From Coriobacteriaceae bacterium (GTDB taxonomy: Bacteria; Actinomycetota; Coriobacteriia; Anaerosomatales; SLCP01), in NCBI GenBank assembly GCA_003563465.1, contig PWVH01000159.1:1-13845 (forward strand): 13,845 bases of DNA, in the 5' to 3' direction. Shown here piece after piece: positions 1 through 7,249 of the stretch. A model generated the notes under the pieces. The model was not told the DNA's origin and searched no databases. It saw nothing but the letters and a program-made list of their open reading frames with translations. The stretch's first letter is position 1. Every line of letters starts with the position of its first letter. The translations under genes were made by a program, and so were the position numbers.

Positions 1-1
1 C

Positions 2-1654
2 TGGCAGGTGGAGCGACTCCTCGCTCCACCTGCCATTGAGGACGATGGCGGCCCTGCCACCGGTGAGGAGGCGGGGATCGGGGTGCCCGTCGGGACATTT
101 CCGCAGTGGCTCCGGTGTCCTTTCTGCCGCCTACTTGCGCCGGTTGACACGGGCCTGTTCAGCTTCAAAACCAACCCTTACAGGCTCGATCGCATCCAGT
201 GGGTTCATGAGAGCTGCCCCAAGGCGAAGAAGCCTGTCGCAATCCCGTCACGATTCGTCGTGGCTTGCGACCAAGGTCATCTGGACGACTTCCCGTGGCG
301 ACACTACGTGCATCGAGGATCCAGCGACTGCAAAGAGCCGCTGAAGTTCTACGAGGTCGGAGCCTCATTGGAGAATGCGAACCTGTTCGTCGAGTGCGGG
401 TGTGGCAAGAAGCGGTCGATGGTCGACGCCTTCGGACCCAGCGCCGCGGATGCGCTCCCGGATTGTCGGGGTCGACATCCGCACTTGGGTGCCTTCGGTA
501 GGTGCGATGCGCCGATCCGCACGTTGCTGCTTGGCGCCTCGAACGGTTGGTTCCCGGAGACCATCTCGGTCCTGGCGGTGCCGACCGAGGGGACCAGACT
601 TGAGCAGCTCGTTGAGGAGAACTGGGACGACCTCAAAGTCATAGACGAACCGCGCTGGCTGTCCGCGATGCGGAAGACCTCGCTGATGTCCTCCTTTGTC
701 GATTTCTCGGATGAAGCCATCTGGGCAGCCATTCTGGCTAGGCAGGTTGAGACCGTACCTGAGGCTGAAGACGAGTACGATCTCAAGCGGCCCGAGTGGA
801 ATGCCTTCATTAAAGGCGAGAACCACGGCGACCATCTGCGAGACTTCCGGTTGTCAGCGGGCACCGTGCCGGAAGGGTATGCGGATGTCATCGACCGTGT
901 CGTGCTGGTCGAGCGGCTCAGAGAAGTGAATGCGCTGACGGGATTCACCCGTATCAGCCCGCCCGAAGAGATGTCCGACGAGAGCGGCAAGCAGTTCAGG
1001 GCGCCCATCTCAGCAGACAAGCCGACCTTTGTGCCAGCTTCCGAGGTGAGAGGCGAGGGACTCTTCATTGCCTTCAAGACCGATGTGCTGGAGGCGTGGG
1101 CACAAGAAGCCCCGGTTCGAGCCCGAGAGGACAAGCTGTTCGCGGCGCATCGCGAGTGGCGCTCTTCGCGCCATCTTGACCCGGTCGAGAAGGGTTTTCC
1201 TGGCGCGGTCTACGCGGCGCTACACAGCTTCGCCCATGCACTGATGCGAGAGATTGCGCTTGAGTGTGGGTACAATTCGGCCAGCGTGCGTGAGCGCGTC
1301 TACGCACCACGGTTTGGCGAGCCGATCACGATGGCCGGAATTCTGGTCTACACTGCGGCACCCGATAGTGAGGGCACGTTGGGCGGCTTGGTGGCGCTTG
1401 GTGAGCCTGATGAGCTTGAGCGACTTATCACGCAGGCTCTTGCTTCGGCTGGCTTGTGTTCATCCGATCCACTCTGCAGCGAGCATGATCCCGTGCGGGA
1501 CAAGAGTCTTCACGGAGCTTCGTGCCATGCGTGTCTCTTCTCTCCAGAGACTTCATGCGAGCGAGGCAATCGCCATCTTGACCGAGCCCTCCTGGTTCCG
1601 ACATGGGCTGCAAAGGACGCCGCACTATTCGGAGGAGTAGTGGACGGCTCATGA
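2..1654 (+). CDS. drmB: DrmB-like DUF1998 protein of a DISARM-type system (5' end outside window)
   Basis: The reading frame is open to the left edge. The GTG at position 8 is only the first in-window start and lacks an upstream ribosome-binding site, so the true N-terminus is probably outside the window. Counting from that GTG, a CPFC zinc-knuckle pair lies at residues 37-40, and more Cys pairs follow around 125-165. The segment CDAPIRTLLLGASNGWFP is typical of DrmB proteins. A DUF1998 block begins at ALHSFAHALMREIALECGY (about residue 404). It ends in a Cys-rich zinc site (Cys near 490, 506, 509 and 517) followed by NRHLDRALLVP. In DISARM, DrmB is known to partner the helicase DrmA in recognising and blocking incoming phage DNA. 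The stop codon overlaps the start of the phospholipase-D-fold gene (ATGA), which indicates translational coupling. Family assignment is strong. Membership of a complete DISARM locus is inferred, because drmA and the methyltransferase would lie off the left edge. Confidence 0.88.
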   Translation, partial: WQVERLLAPPAIEDDGGPATGEEAGIGVPVGTFPQWLRCPFCRLLAPVDTGLFSFKTNPYRLDRIQWVHESCPKAKKPVAIPSRFVVACDQGHLDDFPWRHYVHRGSSDCKEPLKFYEVGASLENANLFVECGCGKKRSMVDAFGPSAADALPDCRGRHPHLGAFGRCDAPIRTLLLGASNGWFPETISVLAVPTEGTRLEQLVEENWDDLKVIDEPRWLSAMRKTSLMSSFVDFSDEAIWAAILARQVETVPEAEDEYDLKRPEWNAFIKGENHGDHLRDFRLSAGTVPEGYADVIDRVVLVERLREVNALTGFTRISPPEEMSDESGKQFRAPISADKPTFVPASEVRGEGLFIAFKTDVLEAWAQEAPVRAREDKLFAAHREWRSSRHLDPVEKGFPGAVYAALHSFAHALMREIALECGYNSASVRERVYAPRFGEPITMAGILVYTAAPDSEGTLGGLVALGEPDELERLITQALASAGLCSSDPLCSEHDPVRDKSLHGASCHACLFSPETSCERGNRHLDRALLVPTWAAKDAALFGGVVDGS

Positions 1655-2433
1655 TCAGCGAGTCACTCCTCGGGCACCTATCACTGATGGCGCGAACTCT
1701 GCCGCCAGGCGCGGTGAATCAGGTTGTTCGTTCGATTCGACACGGTGGCTTAGAGAACGGCACGGTTCTGAATGTCGCAGCTACTCCCGAGACGGCGGGC
1801 CTGCTTGAGCAACTGCTCATGGACTGGACTGAGGACGGCGCTTGTTCGCCGGAGGAAGTTGCAGCTGGTCTCATCGTCGCGAACCTAAGCGTGTGCGATG
1901 AGCGCAGTCAGCACTCAGTCGAGATCGTCTGGACGGGACCAAAATCTGACATCGTGCCGGTGCGAAGAATCGACCAAGTGCTCTACCAGCTCATCGAGGG
2001 CGCTCGTCAGCGGCTGCTAATCGTCAGCTATGCAGTCTACGGTGTGCCGCTGGTGCTCGCCGCGGTCAATGAGGCGGCTGCGAATGGTGTGAGAGTAGAC
2101 TTGGTGCTGGAGTTCGAGGGGCATGGCGCAGATCAGGAGTGGGATCCACTGAAGGCGCTCGGGAAACTAGACTCACGCGTTCGAGTGTTCGAGTGGCCGC
2201 ATCGAGACCGGCCAATCTTGCCGGGGGGACGCCGAGGCATGATCCACGCCAAGTGCGCCGTAGTCGATTCCCGCGCAGCAGTGGTCTCAAGTGCTAACCT
2301 CACGGAGTACGCATTCGACGCGAACATGGAGCTGGGGATCCGCGTTGAGGGGGCGGCTGTTGCCTCGGAGATCGACCAGCACTTTCGCGAGCTGATGAAC
2401 GCCGGGGTACTTCAGCTCCGGTCGCGCCCGTAG
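1651..2433 (+). CDS. drmC: DrmC-like phospholipase D-fold protein
   Basis: This is a 260-residue protein starting at the ATG that overlaps the drmB stop by four bases. GGAGGAG at 1631-1637 is a somewhat distant ribosome-binding site, and the frame also stays open upstream to 1603 inside drmB. A single phospholipase D HxKx4D motif is visible at about residues 199-206 in GMIHAKCAVVDSRAAVVSSA, followed by NLTEYAFDANMELGI, the usual continuation of PLD-like domains. The region QLIEGARQRLLIVSYAVYG (about 115-133) matches the first strand and helix of the fold. Only one HKD motif is present, as is normal for DrmC, and such proteins generally act as dimers. In DISARM the role of DrmC is unclear, and it has been reported dispensable for protection in a tested system. 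The next gene starts 12-30 bases downstream, so all three genes are probably cotranscribed. Family call is firm; substrate and activity are unknown. Confidence 0.86.
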   Translation: MISESLLGHLSLMARTLPPGAVNQVVRSIRHGGLENGTVLNVAATPETAGLLEQLLMDWTEDGACSPEEVAAGLIVANLSVCDERSQHSVEIVWTGPKSDIVPVRRIDQVLYQLIEGARQRLLIVSYAVYGVPLVLAAVNEAAANGVRVDLVLEFEGHGADQEWDPLKALGKLDSRVRVFEWPHRDRPILPGGRRGMIHAKCAVVDSRAAVVSSANLTEYAFDANMELGIRVEGAAVASEIDQHFRELMNAGVLQLRSRP

Positions 2434-2445
2434 TCTGACTCGCAG

Positions 2446-5112
2446 TTGTGGCGGGGGGCGTTCTTGGACGAACTCGCGGTACTTGAACGGCTTAAGACGC
2501 TGGGACCCTCAACCCTTGCCGAGGTGGCCTCAGAGCTGGGCGCCTCGCCGACGGCAGTGAATCGATGCCTTGAGTCTCTGCGAAGTCGGCAACTTGTGAA
2601 GCGCAGCCCCAAGGGAAAGTGGTTCGTCCCCGGCTTCATGCGCGGTCAGAAATCCTCTGTGCTCTCGGCTGGTCCACACGCCCCGTTTGAGCAGATTATC
2701 GCCCTCGCCGCCTACGCCCGGCACTGTGCCTATGAGGAAGAGGATGGGTCAACGGCGTTGGACGCCTCAAGCCTGGGGCGTTCATGGCTTTTCTGGCCAG
2801 AAGCTCGTGAGTGGTCTGCGGCGGGGGGCGAGCCCCGCCGCCTCGATGTCTCTGCCGGGTTCTGCGATGCAGTGCGTGCGGCTGGCCCCCGATTGGTGTA
2901 CGGCTATCCCACATGGCTCAAGCGTGACGGTTGTGGTTGCAGCGCAATCCCGATTCTCACTCAAGCCGTGGAGGTGCTTGAGGTGCACGCGCGGTCACTG
3001 CGCGTTGCTTTCGCCGATGAGTATCCGCAGGTAAACCCAGCGTTCCTACAGGAAGCCTTCGAGACCAGTGAGGACCGTCGGGCTTTCGTGGAGCAGATGG
3101 GGCTGCTTGGTGAAGAAGTTGAGGCGGGCGTCTCTGTCGGCAGTTGTGCATCGCGACTCGTTGAGGACGGTCTGCCATATCCGCTGGAATGGGCGGGGAG
3201 TCCGGTGGGGCAACCTCTTGAGCTGCCGATAAACGGGTTCGAGGATGACGGCGGTGTTCATAACGCGGCAGTTCTCGGTTTGGCTCGGGGGCTGAAGTAC
3301 CGAAAGAGCCTTGCAGGCGAGCTTGAGGCCATCGCGCAGATCGACAAGCCCTCGCGATTCAGCGCAACTAGTCTCGGTGCGATGTTTGGGCTTGGTCCGG
3401 TGGCTAGCGCATCACCCGAGATCGTGGTCGGGGAGGATTTGCCTCTCGATGGTGACCAAGTGGGGGTCGTCCGTTACGCTCTCGGCGCGCCGTTGACGGT
3501 GGTTACAGGACCCCCAGGAACAGGCAAGTCACAGGTGGTCACCTCCATACTAGCCAACGCGCTTCTTAGTGGGCAGAGCGTTCTCTTCGCGAGTCTGAAC
3601 CACAAGGCAGTTGCGGTCGTGGAGGACAAGCTGAATGGGATCGCGGGCTACCGTGCGATCTTGCACATGGGGAATGCCAGAGAGGACCGATGTCATCTCC
3701 TGGAGGTGGCCGCGGAAGTGGAGGAGCTTCTTGGCGGCGTGCTTTCTGATGACGATGGGGGCGAACGAGGTTCAGTCGGCGCCCGTCTAGCCGCTGCGCG
3801 AGCAGATGCCATTCGTTCCGCCGGGAGTGAAGAGCGAGCCTCGCTGGAGGAGCTGGCGGAAGCGGCGCGCAGCATGGGCGACGGGGAATGGACTGCATTC
3901 CCCGCGTGGATCCACGCGTTCCCTGAAGCAGCACACGTCTTCCCGCTGTGGTGCGTGACGAACCTGTCAGCGAAATGGAGCTTTCCGATGACCGCCGGCC
4001 TCTTCGACTTGTTGGTCATCGATGAGGCCAGTCAGTGCGACATCGGCTCAGCGCTGCCTCTGATGTATCGCGCCCGCCAAGCAGTGATCATTGGAGACGC
4101 GAATCAGCTCCGACATGTGACTTCCGTATCGCATGAACGAAGCAGACAGTTGGCCAGCCAGGCGGGAGTACCCGACTCGTTGTTCGCGAAGATCGATCAC
4201 TCGAAGCGCTCGCTGTTCGACTTCGCTGCACAAACCGTGGGCGAGGACGCCCTCATGTCCCTGACAGGACACTACCGGTGTCACCCTGACATAGTCGGGT
4301 TCCCTAACCGGCAGTGGTACGAGAACATGATCACTGTGCTGACTGACTCATCCAGCCTTCCGACTCCCGGTTCGCTCCCCTTGGGGATGTACTGGCTGCC
4401 GATTCGCAGCACCGTGGAGCCTGGTTCGACGGGGGTCACCGCCAGAGACGAAGCCGAGATCATCGTCAGCCGCGTTCAGAGCTTGCTTACTGATGATGGA
4501 TTCATGGGCACTGTTGGTGTGGTCACACCGTTCAGGGCCCAAAGGAGCCTCATCGAAGCAATGCTCGATGTGCAGCTTGAGCCTGCGGTGCGGGAGAGAG
4601 CGAGGCTGATTACGAGGACAGCCCACGGCTTCCAGGGCGACGAGCGAGATGTCATCTTTCTGTCGGCATGCCTGAGGCCCGGAATCAACAAGGGCTCTCA
4701 TCGGTTTCTCAAAGAAACGGACAACCTGCTCAATGTGGCGGTGACCAGGGCTCGCTCTACCTTGGTGGTGGTCGGTGATCTGGATGCCTGCAGGAACTGC
4801 GGCATTAGTCACTATGAGGCGCTCGCTCTCTATTGGGATCAGCTCGAATCCGTGAGGGCGCGTTCGGTGGGCCGCATAGGTGCGGACCGCGCGCTGTTCC
4901 GGCGGCTCCTCCAGTGGCGTCGAGGACGAGCACTCCTTGAGGGCGCCACTCCTGCCAGGGTGCTGCCAGACGACACCTTGAGGGCGATCGCGCTGGTGCG
5001 ACCCAGAACCGAGGAGGAGCTCGGTGCAATCAAGGGGATCGGGCTGGCGAAGACGGCGAAGTATGGCTCGGAAGTGCTTGAAATGGTTTCACTTAGCGAT
5101 ATGAAATCGTGA
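2446..5112 (+). CDS. UPF1/DNA2-like SF1 helicase with N-terminal wHTH-like and C-terminal HRDC-like segments
   Basis: 888 residues from the TTG at 2446. A second TTG at 2464 has a better-placed G-rich ribosome-binding site (2450-2457) and gives 882 residues. Residues 7-65 look like a winged helix (STLAEVASELGASPTAVNRC). Helicase motifs follow: Walker A GPPGTGKS (355-362), a Q-V-V and SLNHKAVAVVEDKL stretch, Walker B DLLVIDEASQ (about 521-530), GDANQL (550-555), GHYRCHP (from 608), FQGDERD (from 729) and NVAVTRAR (763-770). This is the AAA_11/AAA_12 or UPF1-like pattern of SF1B, typically 5'-3' helicases. Residues about 813-881 resemble an HRDC nucleic-acid-binding domain (LRAIALVRPRTEEELGAI, then KGIGLAKTAKYG). 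The gene lies directly behind drmC on the same strand. Classical DISARM contains a DrmA helicase and DrmD or DrmE, not this architecture, so I infer an accessory or variant component. The extreme C-terminus abuts IS3-derived sequence and may be altered. Confidence 0.85.
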   Translation: MWRGAFLDELAVLERLKTLGPSTLAEVASELGASPTAVNRCLESLRSRQLVKRSPKGKWFVPGFMRGQKSSVLSAGPHAPFEQIIALAAYARHCAYEEEDGSTALDASSLGRSWLFWPEAREWSAAGGEPRRLDVSAGFCDAVRAAGPRLVYGYPTWLKRDGCGCSAIPILTQAVEVLEVHARSLRVAFADEYPQVNPAFLQEAFETSEDRRAFVEQMGLLGEEVEAGVSVGSCASRLVEDGLPYPLEWAGSPVGQPLELPINGFEDDGGVHNAAVLGLARGLKYRKSLAGELEAIAQIDKPSRFSATSLGAMFGLGPVASASPEIVVGEDLPLDGDQVGVVRYALGAPLTVVTGPPGTGKSQVVTSILANALLSGQSVLFASLNHKAVAVVEDKLNGIAGYRAILHMGNAREDRCHLLEVAAEVEELLGGVLSDDDGGERGSVGARLAAARADAIRSAGSEERASLEELAEAARSMGDGEWTAFPAWIHAFPEAAHVFPLWCVTNLSAKWSFPMTAGLFDLLVIDEASQCDIGSALPLMYRARQAVIIGDANQLRHVTSVSHERSRQLASQAGVPDSLFAKIDHSKRSLFDFAAQTVGEDALMSLTGHYRCHPDIVGFPNRQWYENMITVLTDSSSLPTPGSLPLGMYWLPIRSTVEPGSTGVTARDEAEIIVSRVQSLLTDDGFMGTVGVVTPFRAQRSLIEAMLDVQLEPAVRERARLITRTAHGFQGDERDVIFLSACLRPGINKGSHRFLKETDNLLNVAVTRARSTLVVVGDLDACRNCGISHYEALALYWDQLESVRARSVGRIGADRALFRRLLQWRRGRALLEGATPARVLPDDTLRAIALVRPRTEEELGAIKGIGLAKTAKYGSEVLEMVSLSDMKS

Positions 5113-5220
5113 AACCCATGGCGATGTCTCGAAGACGTCGAGTTCGCCACACTTCAGTGGGTTCACTGGCTCAACAACGACCGGCTGCTCAAGCCAATCG
5201 GCGACATCCCGCCGGCTCAG
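5113..5220 (+). pseudogene. IS3-family transposase (OrfB) 3'-end remnant
   Basis: Reading on in the helicase frame, straight after its stop codon, gives NPWRCLEDVEFATLQWVHW and then LNNDRLLKPIGDIPPAQ. This is the well-known C-terminal signature of IS3-family integrase-type transposases (WR..EDVEFATL.WV.W.N..RLL.PIG.IPPA). No DDE residues, start codon or upstream transposase remain, so this is a fossil of about 36 codons. The homology starts within a few codons of the helicase stop, so the helicase 3' end may itself lie at an IS-mediated deletion junction. After PPAQ the usual EF..AYYRQ ending is replaced by unrelated sequence. Confidence 0.72.
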
Positions 5221-5373
5221 CTCCTTGAAAGGGCGATCGATATCGATGCTGACCGTGTCGCCCTGGTTCATGGAGAGCCCGAAGCGGTGTCAGAGCTGCA
5301 GCGGAGTATGAGCACGGAAGGACTTCGCGTGCAGGAGAACAGCCTTGCACTGGAGCTGCCCGCTGGCTTGTAA
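5221..5373 (+). pseudogene. Gene tail fused to the IS3 remnant, possibly an MBL-fold hydrolase C-terminus
   Basis: The frame of the IS3 remnant continues for about 50 codons to a TAA at 5371-5373. The sequence contains DADRVALVHGEPEAVSELQ and ends EGLRVQENSLALELPAGL. The pattern V-LVHGEPEA.--L....-EG..V resembles the C-terminal segment of RNA-specific metallo-beta-lactamase-fold hydrolases (the RMMBL region). That comparison is from memory and rests on one short motif. No start codon or catalytic histidines are present, so if the comparison is right this is only the tail of a destroyed gene. The alternative is a random open extension of the transposase remnant. Confidence 0.35.
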
Positions 5374-5558
5374 GCACGTACCCGGGCAATCGCGAGAGCA
5401 TCCTGGGCTGCGCTGACACTCCCTTCCTGGCACAGCGGTCTCAGTCAGGTCGTGACGACAGATGCCTCCGCTAGGAACGTGTTGCAGTCGTCGAAACGAT
5501 GTATATAGCCGAGTCAGGCCCTCTCGCTATTATAGTCTGGTCGAAGAAAGGAGCACCG
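5374..5558. other. Intergenic stretch before the membrane/nuclease pair
   Basis: I see no coding sequence here. The AT-rich patch just upstream of the next gene (TATTATAGT at 5528-5536) could supply a -10 element for the downstream pair, but no convincing -35 sits 16-18 bases away, so a promoter is only suggested. Confidence 0.3.
5547..5553 (+). promoter_or_regulatory. Ribosome-binding site deciding the start of the small membrane protein
   Basis: AAAGGAG lies five bases before the ATG at 5559. This makes that ATG a far better start than the non-ATG codons available upstream in the same frame, and it removes about 20 dubious N-terminal residues. Confidence 0.7.
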
Positions 5559-5822
5559 ATGGGGCTTCGCAATCGCATTCCCCTCGCCAGGACGGGAGGC
5601 AACATCAACCGCTATATCGCCATCCACGGAGACGCCCTGCTCGCGATACACGACGAGCTTGAGCAGCACGAGCGCGACACCGAGCGCCGGATCGGAGAGC
5701 TTGCGGCTTCGGTGGAAACGCTTCGCTTCGAACTCCGCTGCACTCGCGTACTCGCTGCTGCGGCACTCGTCGTGGCTGCTATCTCAGCAGTAGCGGGAGT
5801 CGTCGTATGGTTGCTGACTTGA
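5559..5822 (+). CDS. Small coiled-coil protein with one C-terminal membrane helix
   Basis: 87 residues from an ATG with a good ribosome-binding site. The first 20 residues are basic and polar (MGLRNRIPLARTGGNINRY). Residues about 25-60 are strongly charged and heptad-like (DELEQHERDTERRIGELAA), consistent with a helical coiled coil. Residues about 63-86 form a clear hydrophobic helix rich in Ala and Val (ALVVAAISAVAGVVVWLL) that ends at the C-terminus, as in a tail-anchored protein. The last 16 bases overlap the start of the downstream nuclease-like gene, so the two are probably translationally coupled and their products may interact at the membrane. I do not recognise a family. The architecture would fit a membrane anchor, sensor or small pore-type subunit, but nothing in the sequence chooses between these. 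Confidence that it is a real gene is good; function is unknown. Confidence 0.72.
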   Translation: MGLRNRIPLARTGGNINRYIAIHGDALLAIHDELEQHERDTERRIGELAASVETLRFELRCTRVLAAAALVVAAISAVAGVVVWLLT

Positions 5823-6841
5823 GATACTCTCTCGAACGTCTGGAGCGACTAGCCGCTCGACGACCAGAGCTTCACGTGAGCGCGATGGAAGCCACCGAGG
5901 CTGTGAAGCGATATACGGCGCTAACCCGTGCACGGGCGGCTGGCCGTTCCGTAATCGATGCCTCCCTCGCCGCCATCAGCACCGACGCGCTGCTCTCCTC
6001 GACAGCCTCATTCGACATTGACGATCTAGATCCGCATCTGCTCGAGGCGTTCGAGACCGCCTTTCCCTCGAAGGACATCGCAGAGCTCTCCTATGAGTCT
6101 CCGGAACAATGGCGTGGTCTCGTCTCCGCGTGGCAGGGCAAGTACTTTGAGGTTCTCGCTCGCGAGCGCCTCAACGCCGGTGAGCATTTCGGTCACCTGC
6201 GTCTCGCTCCCGGTCAGGAGGCGGGGCTTGCCGAGGACATATCGCAGACAGGATGGGATCTGTGGATCGCGGACGAGAGCGGAGAGATAGTCAAGACCGT
6301 CCAGCTCAAGGCGACGCAGTGCATAGACTATGTCCGAGAGGCGCTCGAACGCTATCCCGATGAACATATCGTCGCGACGGCCGACCTGGCTCATCACGCT
6401 CCGGCTATGCCGCTATTCGACGTCGACCAAATCTATGTCGATGAACTGACTGAGTCGCTGGACGTACTGGCTGGCGAACTCTCTGTGACTTACTTTGACG
6501 AACTCGCAAAAGGACTGCTCGTCATCGCAGCGCCGGTGGTCATCTTCGGCAGCGAAGCCCTGCGCTACCGTCGCGGGCAGTCCACACCGCGCCAAGCGGG
6601 TCGGCGGATCGTGGGGCGCCTGAGCAAGCTCGGGGTGGCATCTGGTGTGGGTTGGGGCGTTAATTCGTTGATATCAGGAGCCGGTTTGCCTGCTGTTTTC
6701 ACAACACGGGTCGGGATGGACATCGTGCGCTCAGACGCGCTGCGCCGCAAGCTTATTGAGCGTCGCATGGCCGAGGCCGAGCAGGTGGTCGCCGCCTGTA
6801 GCAGGCGTGAGCACTGCACATCGAGGTCGCGCAGTTTCTAG
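5807..6841 (+). CDS. Putative PD-(D/E)XK nuclease with C-terminal membrane-compatible segments
   Basis: 344 residues from the ATG at 5807, with GGGAG upstream inside the preceding gene. Residues 1-100 are helical and charged. The central part has the order expected of a PD-(D/E)XK nuclease: GKYFEVLARERL with Glu115, a turn at TGWDLWI with Asp151, and a strand VQLKAT with Gln166-x-Lys168. The Q-x-K variant is known in Mrr-type and related members of this superfamily. ALERYPDEHIVATADLAHH follows. Residues about 236-250 (GLLVIAAPVVIFG) and 276-300 (a Gly-rich stretch, GVASGVGWGVNSLISGAGLP) are hydrophobic enough to insert into a membrane. The C-terminal tail is basic. Coupling to the coiled-coil membrane protein suggests a two-component membrane-associated nuclease, perhaps a defence or toxin effector. 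I do not recognise this arrangement as a named system. The nuclease call is by motif order only. Confidence 0.7.
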   Translation: MVADLRYSLERLERLAARRPELHVSAMEATEAVKRYTALTRARAAGRSVIDASLAAISTDALLSSTASFDIDDLDPHLLEAFETAFPSKDIAELSYESPEQWRGLVSAWQGKYFEVLARERLNAGEHFGHLRLAPGQEAGLAEDISQTGWDLWIADESGEIVKTVQLKATQCIDYVREALERYPDEHIVATADLAHHAPAMPLFDVDQIYVDELTESLDVLAGELSVTYFDELAKGLLVIAAPVVIFGSEALRYRRGQSTPRQAGRRIVGRLSKLGVASGVGWGVNSLISGAGLPAVFTTRVGMDIVRSDALRRKLIERRMAEAEQVVAACSRREHCTSRSRSF

Positions 6842-6864
6842 CGGAAGACGCCCAGGTGGTGCTC

Positions 6865-7164
6865 CTAAGTCGGAAGATGTTGCCCGATGTGGCCGACCCA
6901 GATGCTCATGTCCTTCGGGTTCTCCCAGAAGTGTACCCGCAGTGTGCGGGTCAGTTTGTCACTCTTGCCCCACTTAAGGTGGCGCCAGCAAGTAATCCTC
7001 TCACCGTCAATTGTTATCGTTCTCGCAGCCTTCGTTGCCTTGCGGGACTTGGTGTGTGACCTTTCGGTGAGCGCATAGTCGAAGCTGTGATGGCCCGGCT
7101 CTGCTTGCCACTCTTCCATCCATACGTCGAGTGTGGGGTAGGACTCTCCCTGGGGCTTCAACAT
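6865..7164 (-). CDS. Unrecognised 99-residue protein next to the IS21 end
   Basis: The ATG at 7164 is preceded at ideal distance by AGGAG (7175-7171, minus strand). This supports a 99-residue product rather than the longer frame beginning with TTG at 7200, which would start at the IS21 end. The protein begins MLKPQGESYPTLDVWMEEW. It has a basic centre (TERSHTKSRKATKAARTI), one Cys-Trp-Arg-His (CWRH) cluster and an aromatic, beta-like C-terminus ending VWVGHIGQHLPT-like (IWVGHIGQHLPT). Endings of the type V-GHIG-HL recur in small uncharacterised bacterial proteins as I remember them, but I cannot name a family. It is convergent with the nuclease gene, with a gap of 23 bases. IS21 ends about 30 bases upstream of its start, so its native promoter or an upstream partner has probably been displaced. 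A real gene is likely; function is unknown. Confidence 0.62.
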   Translation of the reverse strand: MLKPQGESYPTLDVWMEEWQAEPGHHSFDYALTERSHTKSRKATKAARTITIDGERITCWRHLKWGKSDKLTRTLRVHFWENPKDMSIWVGHIGQHLPT

Positions 7165-7170
7165 CCGCCT

Positions 7171-7175
7171 CTCCT
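7171..7175 (-). promoter_or_regulatory. Ribosome-binding site of the 99-residue gene
   Basis: On the minus strand AGGAG sits six bases before the ATG at 7164. It decides the start codon of this orphan gene. Confidence 0.6.
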
Positions 7176-7194
7176 GGGCACAATAGCCAATTTG

Positions 7195-7249
7195 TGTCAA
7201 TGACGGTCGAAAACTGATCAGCCCGTGACGATTGAAAGTTGACCACCCT
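7195..7249 (+). repeat. IS21 left terminal inverted repeat with internal duplicated units
   Basis: This terminal repeat contains two consecutive related units of about 25 bases, at 7201-7225 and 7226-7248. Both start TGACG and carry GAAA..TGA..C cores. Repeated transposase-binding units of this kind are characteristic of IS21-family ends. The end of the repeat reaches the istB stop codon (7249-7251). Confidence 0.8.

Noticed and set aside
349..1134. 261-codon minus-strand ORF inside drmB
   Set aside because: Ser-rich antisense shadow of the DrmB reading frame, with no motif.
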